Positions 5,841-12,327 of a stretch of 14,153 nt of DNA are shown here, piece by piece. This DNA is from Sandarakinorhabdus sp. (lineage in GTDB: Bacteria; Pseudomonadota; Alphaproteobacteria; Sphingomonadales; Sphingomonadaceae): positions 1-14,153 of the forward strand of contig JALOSK010000019.1 in the NCBI GenBank assembly GCA_025458465.1, given 5' to 3'. Below the pieces are notes generated by a model. The model searched no databases. It worked only from the letters and a program-made list of their open reading frames with translations, and was not told where the DNA came from. Position numbers and translations under genes: made by a program. Position 1 is the stretch's first letter; each line of letters opens with the position of its first letter.

Positions 5841-6539
5841 ATGACCCTGCTCCCCAGTTTCCAGCCTGGCCTGCACGCCCTTGTTGTCGGCGCTTCCGGC
5901 GGGCTTGGTCGCGCCTTTTCCGACGTGCTGGACGCCGATCCAGCAATCGCCCACGTCACCCGCTGGAGCCGCGCCTCCGGTGTTGATCCCGCCGATCCCG
6001 CCAGCCTTGATGCCGCCATCGCTGCCTTGCCCGCACCGCCTGATCTGGTGATCATCACGCAGGGCGTGCTGCACGGCCCCGGCCTGGGCCCGGAAAAGGC
6101 CAACAGCCAGCTCACGCCAGAGGCGCTGGCCACCAGCTTTGCCATCAACACCATTGGCCCGGCGCTGGTGGCAGCGCGGCTGCTGCCGTTGATGGCGAAG
6201 GGCCGCAAGACGGTGCTGGCCGTGCTGTCCGCGCGCGTCGGCTCCATATCGGACAACAGGCTGGGTGGCTGGCACAGTTACCGGGCATCGAAAGCCGCGC
6301 TCAACCAGCTGATCCGCACCATGGCCATCGAACAGGCGCGGAAGAACCCCGATCAGCTGCTGCTCGCGCTGCATCCCGGCACGGTGGACACCGGCCTTTC
6401 GAAGCCCTTCCAGAAAGGCGTGAAAACGCTGTTCACCCCCGAAGAGAGCGCCCGCCACCTGCTGCGGGTGATCGATACGGCCACCCCGGCACAGTCTGGC
6501 CTGCTGATCGACTGGCAGGGCCTGACCATTCCGTTCTGA
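5841..6539 (+). CDS. SDR-family NAD(P)-dependent oxidoreductase
   Basis: A 232-residue classical-size short-chain dehydrogenase. The cofactor motif GxxxGxG is 'GASGGLG' (17-23). The catalytic residues are Y147 and K151 in 'SYRASKAALN', with a Ser about 12 residues before (S135, in 'SARVGSISDN') and an Asn at 'AINTIGP'. The 'RVGSI.DN..GG...YRASKAALN' pattern resembles the CsgA/sniffer-like carbonyl reductase subgroup, but the substrate cannot be assigned. An AAGG lies 8 bases before the ATG. It is 67 bases after clpS, with no clear terminator or promoter in between. Confidence 0.9.
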   Translation: MTLLPSFQPGLHALVVGASGGLGRAFSDVLDADPAIAHVTRWSRASGVDPADPASLDAAIAALPAPPDLVIITQGVLHGPGLGPEKANSQLTPEALATSFAINTIGPALVAARLLPLMAKGRKTVLAVLSARVGSISDNRLGGWHSYRASKAALNQLIRTMAIEQARKNPDQLLLALHPGTVDTGLSKPFQKGVKTLFTPEESARHLLRVIDTATPAQSGLLIDWQGLTIPF

Positions 6540-6556
6540 GCCATACCCATTGCGCA

Positions 6557-6601
6557 GGGCTGCTGCGACAGGTTCGCATCTGGCATCGCCCGCCGCAGCC
6601 C
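6557..6601 (+). other. Stem-loop region between SDR and pirin genes
   Basis: GGGCTGC (6557-6563) can pair with GCAGCCC (6595-6601). Directly inside is a second perfect hairpin, TGCGA-caggt-TCGCA (6564-6578). No T-run follows, so it is not a standard terminator; it may be an RNA structure or, for the inner repeat, an operator for pirin. It accounts for nearly half of the 100-base intergenic gap. Confidence 0.3.
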
Positions 6602-6639
6602 CCATATCCGCCCCACATCCTGTTCACGGAGACACGCAC

Positions 6640-7356
6640 ATGCCCAGCTATCTGCACCGCAAGTCCGAAGATCGTGGCCGCGCCGATCATGGCTGGCTGA
6701 AGGCCACGCACAGCTTCTCGTTCGGCCAATATCATGATCCCAACATCATGGGCTTCCGCGCCCTGCGCGTGATCAACGAGGACCGCATTGCCGGCGGCGG
6801 CGGTTTCCCCACCCACGGCCACGACAATATGGAGATCGTCACCTACATCCTCGATGGCGCGCTGGAGCATCGCGACAGCATCGGGAACGGTGCAGAGGGG
6901 GGCGCGGTGATCCGCCCCGGCGAAGCCCAGCGCATGAGCGCCGGCACCGGCATCCGCCACAGCGAATTCAATGCGAGCCCGACCGATGAGGTCCACCTGC
7001 TGCAGATCTGGCTGCTGCCCAACCAGCGCGGCATCGCGCCCGGCTATGAACAGAAGACGCTGCCCCCGGTGGCTGCCGGCGAATCCCGGCTGGACGTGGT
7101 GGCCGCGCCCGCGGCGCCCGAAACTGCCGTGACCATCCACAGCGATGCCAGCATCACGCGCGCCGTGCTGGCGCCGGGCGGCGCCTTGTCTGCCCCCATC
7201 ACCCGTGGCAATGCCTGGGTGCAGGTGGCACGCGGCAGCCTGGTGGTGGATGGCCACGCCCTGAAGCAGGGCGATGGCCTTGCCGTGAAGGACGCCACGG
7301 CGCTGGCCCTGCAATCGGATGACGGCGCCGAGGCGCTGGTGTTCGATCTGGCCTGA
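6640..7356 (+). CDS. Pirin family protein (bicupin, quercetinase-like)
   Basis: A 238-residue bicupin. The N-terminal cupin carries the metal ligands H59 and H61 in 'FPTHGHDNMEIVTYILDGALEHRDS', and H107 and E109 in 'SAGTGIRHSEFN', matching the H-H-H-E iron site of pirin and YhhW. The opening 'HGWLKATHSFSFGQYHDP.....FRALRVINEDRI' is typical. Some bacterial homologues have quercetin 2,3-dioxygenase activity; others act as redox-dependent protein partners, so the role here is open. The ATG at 6640 is preceded by GGAG at 8 bases; the open frame back to 6550 has no family similarity. It converges on the photolyase gene with 2 bases between stop codons. Confidence 0.93.
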   Translation: MPSYLHRKSEDRGRADHGWLKATHSFSFGQYHDPNIMGFRALRVINEDRIAGGGGFPTHGHDNMEIVTYILDGALEHRDSIGNGAEGGAVIRPGEAQRMSAGTGIRHSEFNASPTDEVHLLQIWLLPNQRGIAPGYEQKTLPPVAAGESRLDVVAAPAAPETAVTIHSDASITRAVLAPGGALSAPITRGNAWVQVARGSLVVDGHALKQGDGLAVKDATALALQSDDGAEALVFDLA

Positions 7357-7358
7357 GC

Positions 7359-8753
7359 CTAAGCCCCGCGCGCTGCGGCAAAGGCCGCCAGCGCGCGGGC
7401 GCGGGCGGCTTCGTGGTTCACGATGGGCGCGGGATAATCGCGGCCCAGCTTCACGCCGGCACGGATCAGCGCCACACCCGCCTCCCACGGCGCATGAATG
7501 GCCTCATCGGACAGCTTCGCCAGTTCCGGCACCCAGCGCCGGATATAATCGGCCGCACCGAACTTCACGCTCTGCCCCACCGGCGCGAAGATGCGGTTGA
7601 AGGGCGAGGAATCGACGCCAGACCCCATCACCCACTGCCAGCCCAGCGAGTTGCTGCCATAATCGGCATCCACGAGGCAGTCCCAGAACCAGCGTTCACC
7701 TTCGCGCCAATCGATCAGTTGGTGCTTCACCAGGAAGCTGGCGGCGATCATGCGCACCCGGTTGTGCATCCACCCCGTTGCCCACAATTGCCGCATTCCG
7801 GCATCGACGATGGGATAGCCGGTCTGGCCCCGGCACCACGCCCGGAAGCCATCCGGATCATCGCGGAACGGGAAGCGCGTGAAGGCCTCGCGGCCCGGCA
7901 CGTCGCCGTGGTCTGGAAACTGGTCAATGATGTTCTGCCCGAAATCGCGCCAACCCAGTTCGCGCAGATAAGGCTCGGCCACCGCTTCGCCCACGGCATC
8001 GGCAATGCCATGCCAGGCCGCGTTCGGCGAAATCTCGCCCAGCGCCAGATGCGGCGACAGGCGCGACGTGCCTTCCACCGCAGGCAGGTTGCGGGTGTCG
8101 TCATAGCGGGCGGCGCGGCGGGCGAAATCGGCGACGCGCGCTGCCGCACCGGCCTCGCCCGGCTGCCAGTCGCTGAAGCCGCCAGCCCAGTCTGGCGCGG
8201 TGGGCAGCAGCCGCCAGCCATCCAGATCATCGCTGGCGGCGCCGGCCACATCGGCCCAGCGCACATCGGGAACCGGCAGCGGGCGGGGCGGCGGCATCTG
8301 TTCCAGCAGCCGCTTCCACCACGGCGTGAAGATGCGATAGCGCCCGCCGGTGCCAGAGAGCACGCTCGCCGGCGGTGCCAGCGTGGCGCCGTGGTGGCGG
8401 GTGACGGCGCCGGCTTCATCTTCCTGCACCAGCGCCCAGGGTTCGTGATGCATGATGGTGTGAACATCGGCGCCAAGCTCCCCGGCCAATGCCTGCACGA
8501 TCGGGCCAGCGCGGCCCCGGCGCAGGATCAGCCGGCCACCGCGCGCCGCAATGCTGCGGCCCAGGCTGGCCAGGCTGTGGTGCAGCCACCAGCGCTGCGC
8601 CGCGCCTGTGCGCCAGCCGCTGCCGAACTGGCCCGGCGTTTCATCATCCAGAACGAACAGCGCCGCCACGGGGCCACGGGCGGCGGCCGCGATCAGGGCG
8701 GCATGATCGGCCAGGCGCAGATCATTGCGGAACCAGACAAGCTGGATGGTCAT
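7359..8753 (-). CDS. phrB: Deoxyribodipyrimidine photolyase (class I CPD photolyase)
   Basis: A 464-residue flavoprotein that uses blue light to split cyclobutane pyrimidine dimers. The N-terminal antenna domain starts 'IQLVWFRNDLRLADHAAL'. The FAD domain holds 'GYPIVDAGMRQLWATGWMHNR' (312-331 region) and 'DWREGERWFWDCLVDADYG'. Aligned by eye with E. coli PhrB, D362, D364 and N368 match the flavin-contacting D372, D374 and N378, while W372 and W349 match W382 and W359 of the electron-transfer Trp chain. The Asn at 368 supports a photolyase rather than a signalling cryptochrome. Length is normal. Its promoter should lie in the 83-base gap shared with the divergent transaminase gene; its last codons form a strong hairpin. 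Confidence 0.95.
   Translation of the reverse strand: MTIQLVWFRNDLRLADHAALIAAAARGPVAALFVLDDETPGQFGSGWRTGAAQRWWLHHSLASLGRSIAARGGRLILRRGRAGPIVQALAGELGADVHTIMHHEPWALVQEDEAGAVTRHHGATLAPPASVLSGTGGRYRIFTPWWKRLLEQMPPPRPLPVPDVRWADVAGAASDDLDGWRLLPTAPDWAGGFSDWQPGEAGAAARVADFARRAARYDDTRNLPAVEGTSRLSPHLALGEISPNAAWHGIADAVGEAVAEPYLRELGWRDFGQNIIDQFPDHGDVPGREAFTRFPFRDDPDGFRAWCRGQTGYPIVDAGMRQLWATGWMHNRVRMIAASFLVKHQLIDWREGERWFWDCLVDADYGSNSLGWQWVMGSGVDSSPFNRIFAPVGQSVKFGAADYIRRWVPELAKLSDEAIHAPWEAGVALIRAGVKLGRDYPAPIVNHEAARARALAAFAAARGA
7365..7399. terminator. Strong bulged hairpin at the convergent pirin/photolyase ends
   Basis: CCCGCGCGCT (7365-7374) pairs with AGCGCGCGGG (7390-7399), and GCGGC (7375-7379) with GCCGC (7384-7388) around an AAAG loop: 15 pairs with a single bulged C at 7389. 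It lies within the last codons of the photolyase and just past the pirin stop, so it could stop transcripts from both sides. No T-run flanks it on either strand, so factor-dependent or weak termination is possible. Confidence 0.5.
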
Positions 8754-8762
8754 TTCGGCCTC

Positions 8763-8790
8763 TCGACAGGATGGAGCGCCTGCCGCTAGT
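8763..8790 (+). promoter_or_regulatory. Weak candidate promoter for the transaminase gene
   Basis: TCGACA (8763-8768) and GCTAGT (8785-8790), 16 bases apart, lie about 50 bases before the start at 8837. Both hexamers are imperfect. It is the best pair I could find by eye in the 83-base divergent gap; no comparable pair stood out for the photolyase direction. Confidence 0.25.
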
Positions 8791-8836
8791 GCCAGAGCCG
8801 CCTGAAGTCACGCGCGCTCAACAAGGACGCAACACC

Positions 8837-9700
8837 ATGCCGCAACTGGCCTATGTGAACGGTCGCATCCTGCCGCTGGCCAACGCCAGCCTGCACGTGG
8901 AGGATCGCGGCACCCAGTTCGCCGATGCCGTGTATGAGGTGTGCGCGGTGCTGAACGGGCAGATCCTCGATTGGCAGCCGCACCTTGTCCGTCTGCGCCG
9001 CAATCTCGCTGAACTGGGCATAGACTGGGGCATGGCCGATGGGCCGTTCACCTTGCAGGCGCGCCGGCTGATCGCCGCCAACGGCCACAGGGATTGCATC
9101 ATCTACATCCAGATCAGCCGTGGCACCGCCCGGCGCGATCACGCCTTTCCGGGCCAGGCGCCGGCCAACGTGGTCATGACCGTGCGACGCTTTGATTTCG
9201 GCCAGCGGCTGCGGCAGCTTGAAACCGGCATCAAGGTCATCACCCGGCCCGACAATCGCTGGGGCCGGGTGGACATCAAGACGACCGGGCTGTTGGGCAA
9301 CGTGCTGGCCAAGCAGGCCGCCCGCGAGGCCGGCGCCTTCGAAGCGTGGCTGGTGAGCGGCGAGACGGTGCGAGAAGGCAGCAGCACCAACGCCTGGATC
9401 GTGAAGGATGGCCGCATCATCACCCACCCCATCGGCACCGCCATCCTGCCCGGCATCGCGCGGGACAGCCTGATCCGGCTGGCCACGGCAGCGCAGCTGG
9501 TGGTGGAAGAACGGCCGTTCACGCTGGCCGAAGCACTGTCGGCCGATGAAGCCTTCCTCACCTCCACCACCGCGCCGATCCTGCCGGTGGTGGCCATCGA
9601 CGGGCAGGCGGTGGCCGATGGCAGGCCCGGGCAGATCACGCGCCGGCTGGGCGAACTCGTCTGGAACGAAGTGGCCCGCCAGACGGGCTGGCGGGCCTGA
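8837..9700 (+). CDS. Class IV PLP aminotransferase, D-amino-acid transaminase-like
   Basis: A 287-residue fold-type IV enzyme. The Schiff-base Lys is K148 in 'RVDIKTTGLLGNVLAKQAA'. E180 in 'VREGSSTNAWIV' is the Glu that contacts the pyridine nitrogen. 'HVEDRGTQFADAVYEV' (20-35) and 'SRGTARRDHAFP' (94-105) match the substrate-binding features of D-alanine/D-amino-acid aminotransferase, which makes D-glutamate or D-alanine for peptidoglycan. Branched-chain aminotransferases and ADC lyases share the fold, but the RDHAFP segment favours the D-amino-acid group. AAGGA lies 9 bases before the ATG; the open frame upstream, back to 8489, is the opposite strand of the photolyase gene. It converges on the metal-sensor-like gene. 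Confidence 0.85.
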   Translation: MPQLAYVNGRILPLANASLHVEDRGTQFADAVYEVCAVLNGQILDWQPHLVRLRRNLAELGIDWGMADGPFTLQARRLIAANGHRDCIIYIQISRGTARRDHAFPGQAPANVVMTVRRFDFGQRLRQLETGIKVITRPDNRWGRVDIKTTGLLGNVLAKQAAREAGAFEAWLVSGETVREGSSTNAWIVKDGRIITHPIGTAILPGIARDSLIRLATAAQLVVEERPFTLAEALSADEAFLTSTTAPILPVVAIDGQAVADGRPGQITRRLGELVWNEVARQTGWRA

Positions 9701-9705
9701 GGTGC

Positions 9706-9727
9706 GCGGGCGACTGACGTCGCCCGC
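9706..9727. terminator. Symmetric hairpin between convergent genes
   Basis: GCGGGCGAC (9706-9714), loop TGAC, then GTCGCCCGC (9719-9727): nine perfect pairs in the 43-base gap between the transaminase stop and the metal-sensor-like gene stop. There is no T-run on either side. The position suggests a shared transcript-end structure. Confidence 0.5.
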
Positions 9728-9743
9728 CTGGGGGACAGGGTGA

Positions 9744-10319
9744 TCAGATCAGCATGTCGGCATCGCCGGCCGGCGGTGCGGGCGGGGCCGGCGGCGCGCC
9801 GCGACGCTCGCGCATGCGTTCGCGCCACCCCTGCATGCGCTGCTCCATGCGGCTCTTCATGGCACGCGAATCGGCTGCATAGGCCTTGCGGTCTGCCGGG
9901 GTCAGCTTCTGCAGGGCAGCAAGCAGGGCGGCCTGGCGGGTCTGGCGGCTGGCATCGGCCAGGGCGCGTTCCTCGTCCATGGCGCGCTTGACGGCACCGG
10001 CATCGAAGCGCTCGGCCTCGACGGCGGCCAGCATGCGTTCGCGCACCGCCTGCACCTTGGCGCGGTTCTCCCGGCGATCACTGCCGCTCATCATCGCCTC
10101 GCGCATGATGGCGCGGCCTTCCTCGCTCATCGACGGGAACATCGGGCCGGCGCGGTGCATGCCATGCTGGCCACCATGCTTGCCGGGCATGCCGGCGACG
10201 GGTGCGGCAGGCGGGGCGGGCGGCGCGGGCTGCGCCAGCACGGGGCCAGCGGTGAGCGCGCCAAGCAGCAGCGCGCGGGCGATCAGTTTCGGAACAGTCA
10301 GTTTCTGGGGGGCATTCAT
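9744..10319 (-). CDS. Periplasmic metal-sensor-like protein (CnrX/Spy/CpxP-like), signal peptide present
   Basis: A 191-residue protein. Residues 1-29 are a signal peptide (basic start, hydrophobic 'LIARALLLGALTAG', cleavage after 'VLA'). A Pro/Ala tract (30-42) and a His/Met-rich patch ('MPGKHGGQHGMHRAGPM', 44-60) follow, then long charged helices to about 170 with an 'LTPADRKAYA' segment recalling the LTxxQ motif, and a second Pro/Ala tract at the C-terminal end. This fits periplasmic heavy-metal-sensor (Metal_resist) or Spy-like helical hairpin proteins; the exact family needs a profile search. Its ATG overlaps the stop of the anti-sigma-like gene by 4 bases (ATGA). By position it is the candidate periplasmic input of the ECF module; the metal, if any, is unknown. 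Confidence 0.7.
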   Translation of the reverse strand: MNAPQKLTVPKLIARALLLGALTAGPVLAQPAPPAPPAAPVAGMPGKHGGQHGMHRAGPMFPSMSEEGRAIMREAMMSGSDRRENRAKVQAVRERMLAAVEAERFDAGAVKRAMDEERALADASRQTRQAALLAALQKLTPADRKAYAADSRAMKSRMEQRMQGWRERMRERRGAPPAPPAPPAGDADMLI

Positions 10320-10783
10320 ATCAGGTCTTCCTCGGCAGCCGTCGGCGTGAACACTTGGGCGAAGACCAGATCGGTCTCGTCCGCCTCCGCCACGGCCGAC
10401 GGCGACCGCGTGGAAGCGATGGGGGATGCGGATTCCGGGGCACCCGGCATGGCCAGCCAGCCAGCCGTGGCAATCATCATGGTGAGCGAAGCGGCCAGCA
10501 GCGCCGGGCGCCAGCCAAAGGCCGGCCGGGATACCGGCGCCGGCCGTTCCTGCGGCACGGCCGTGATGGCCGTCACATCCACCGCAGCCAGCGCCGGCGT
10601 TGCCGCCAGCCAGCCGGCCAGATCGGCATCAAGGGCGCGGGCTTCGGCCAGCGCGGCTGCCACATCGGCATCGCTGGCCGCCAGATCCAGCAGCGGCGCG
10701 GCAGCATCGGCCGGCCAGCGCGCCGGATCGGCGCCGTGGCTGGCAATGATCGCAATGGCGGCTTCGGGGGTCAGGGCAGTCAC
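10316..10783 (-). CDS. Single-span membrane anti-sigma-factor-like protein
   Basis: A 155-residue protein with no strong family signature. Residues 1-90 are cytoplasmic-looking, Ala/Asp-rich and helical, with 'IIASHGADPARWPADA' near the start, a motif I recall from short alphaproteobacterial proteins encoded next to ECF sigma factors. One hydrophobic helix follows at about 93-113 ('ALLAASLTMMIATAGWLAM'), then about 40 periplasmic residues. The topology is that of membrane anti-sigma factors. Its start overlaps the ECF sigma stop by 4 bases and its stop overlaps the sensor-like start by 4 bases, so the three should be made together. The function is inferred from topology and position; there is no zinc-binding HxxxCxxC motif of the ZAS type. 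Confidence 0.68.
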   Translation of the reverse strand: MTALTPEAAIAIIASHGADPARWPADAAAPLLDLAASDADVAAALAEARALDADLAGWLAATPALAAVDVTAITAVPQERPAPVSRPAFGWRPALLAASLTMMIATAGWLAMPGAPESASPIASTRSPSAVAEADETDLVFAQVFTPTAAEEDLI

Positions 10784-11373
10784 AGGCTGGTCTCGTTCAT
10801 CATGGTTCGCAATTCATTACGGGCGCGGCCCAGCAATCCCTCGATCGCCTTGGGCGTCGTTTCCATCCGGGTGGCGATTTCGGCCATGCTCAGCCCTTCG
10901 CCGTGGAACAGGGAAAGCGCGAGGCGCTGGCGGGGATTGAGGCGTGCCATGGCCATGTCCACGCGGGCCTGCCGGTCGGCGGCGATCGCCTGGGCTTCCG
11001 GATCGGGGGCGGGATCGGCGATGTCGAAGCCGTCATCGATGGCCTGCACCGGGCGGATGGCGCGGCGCCGATCGAGGCACAGGTTCACAAGAATGCGCCG
11101 GAACCAGGCCTCCGCCGTGCCGCGCGCCGGATCAAAACGGTGGCCTTGCGTCCACAATTTCAGGAAGGCCTGCTGGCACACATCCTCGGCCGCGGCGCGG
11201 TCCATCAGGGTGCGCCACGCCAGCGCCTGCGCCGGCCGTTCCAGATGGTGCACCAGTGCCGTGAAGGCCGCCGCATCGCCCTGGGCCACGCGCAGCATCA
11301 GCGCCGTCGCCATCGACGGGGCGATGGTGGCAGGGCCGATTGCGGGGCCAGATGCGGGCGCGTCCATCTTCAT
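10780..11373 (-). CDS. ECF-type RNA polymerase sigma factor
   Basis: A 197-residue extracytoplasmic-function sigma factor. Region 2 covers about residues 36-105 ('AAAEDVCQQAFLKLWTQG', 'AWFRRILVNLCLDRRR') and region 4 about 145-190 ('LNPRQRLALSLFHGEGLSMA', then 'PKAIEGLLGRARNELR'). There is no region 1.1 or 3, as expected of ECF factors. The first 20 residues are an Ala/Pro-rich extension, so the start could be at Met3 or Met21 (11313), but the first ATG directly abuts the deacetylase stop (TGA-ATG). The stop overlaps the anti-sigma-like start by 4 bases. The likely control is release from that membrane protein upon a periplasmic signal; I could not recognise a target promoter in the window. 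Confidence 0.92.
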   Translation of the reverse strand: MKMDAPASGPAIGPATIAPSMATALMLRVAQGDAAAFTALVHHLERPAQALAWRTLMDRAAAEDVCQQAFLKLWTQGHRFDPARGTAEAWFRRILVNLCLDRRRAIRPVQAIDDGFDIADPAPDPEAQAIAADRQARVDMAMARLNPRQRLALSLFHGEGLSMAEIATRMETTPKAIEGLLGRARNELRTMMNETSL

Positions 11374-12327
11374 TCACCCCGCATACGCGGGCGCATCGGA
11401 TTTTCCCCCGTCACGGCTGCCGCACCAGCTGCGCCAGCCGGCCATCAGCGCCAGGGCATGGCGCGCCGCCACCGCCGCCGGATCGCCATAGCCACCGCCC
11501 AGCGTGACGGCCATCGGCACGCCGGCCGCCGCACAGGCACGCGCCACCAGCGCCTCGCGCGCGGCGATGCCGGCATCCGTCAGCGCCAGCCGGCCCAGCC
11601 GATCGTCGGCGTGCACATCCACACCGGCCTGGTGCAGCACGATGCCCGGCCGATGGCGGCGCAGCAGTGCATCCAGCACCGGGCCAAGCGCCGCCAGATA
11701 GGCATCATCGCCGGTGCCATCGGGCAAGCCGATATCATGGTGGGAACGCGCCTTGCGCACCGGGAAATTCTTCTCGGCATGGATGGAAAGCGTGATGACG
11801 TCGGCGCGCCCGGCCATGATCTGCGCGGTGCCATCGCCCTGGTGCACATCGCAATCGACGATCAGCACGGATGGCGCCCGCCCTTCCGCCACCAGCCGAT
11901 GCGCCGCGATGGCCAGATCGTTGGTGACACAATATCCGGCACCGCCTTCCGGGCCGGCATGATGGGAGCCGCCGGCGCCATTGGCGGCCCAGCCGGTGTC
12001 GAGCGCGCGCAGCGCCGCGGCAAAGGTGCCGCCGGCCACCAGCCGGGTGCGCCGCGCCACTGCTGCCGTGACGGGCAAGCCGATGCGCCGTTCGATGGCC
12101 GGCGACACATTGGCCGTCAGCACCGCGTCCACATAGGCCGGATCATGCACCGCCATCAGCCATTCGGGCGGCATCAACGGCGGATCGCAGCGCTCCACCA
12201 CCTGCCCGGCCGCTGCCAGCGCCGGCAACAGGGCCTGATATTTCGACATGGGGAAGCTGTGCCCCGGCGGCAGGGTCGGTGCGTAATCGGGATGGTGGAA
12301 CAGCGGGAGCGGCGCGGCGGCCGCCAT
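11374..12327 (-). CDS. Histone deacetylase / AcuC-like zinc amidohydrolase
   Basis: A 317-residue arginase/deacetylase-fold enzyme. The charge-relay pair is H122-H123 in 'GGSHHAGPEGGAGYCVTND'. The zinc ligands are D160 and H162 in 'VDCDVHQGDGTA' and D237 in 'QAGVDVHADDRLG', and the transition-state Tyr is Y280 in 'LGGGYGD'. The site is complete, so an active deacetylase or polyamine/acyl-amide hydrolase is expected; the substrate is not predictable, but protein lysine deacetylation is one option. Its ATG shares one base with the pepN stop (TGATG) and has no good ribosome binding site, so it probably depends on re-initiation after pepN. Its stop directly abuts the ECF sigma start. Confidence 0.93.
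   Translation of the reverse strand: MAAAAPLPLFHHPDYAPTLPPGHSFPMSKYQALLPALAAAGQVVERCDPPLMPPEWLMAVHDPAYVDAVLTANVSPAIERRIGLPVTAAVARRTRLVAGGTFAAALRALDTGWAANGAGGSHHAGPEGGAGYCVTNDLAIAAHRLVAEGRAPSVLIVDCDVHQGDGTAQIMAGRADVITLSIHAEKNFPVRKARSHHDIGLPDGTGDDAYLAALGPVLDALLRRHRPGIVLHQAGVDVHADDRLGRLALTDAGIAAREALVARACAAAGVPMAVTLGGGYGDPAAVAARHALALMAGWRSWCGSRDGGKSDAPAYAG

Noticed and set aside
8489..8836. Longer N terminus for the D-amino-acid transaminase-like protein
   Set aside because: This part is the opposite strand of the photolyase gene. The family begins at 'YVNGRILPL', just after the ATG at 8837, which has an AAGGA upstream.
10210..10240. GC-rich repeat in the metal-sensor-like gene as a possible mobile or variable repeat
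   Set aside because: It is explained by codons for the Pro/Ala tract; the units are irregular and there is no sign of slippage.
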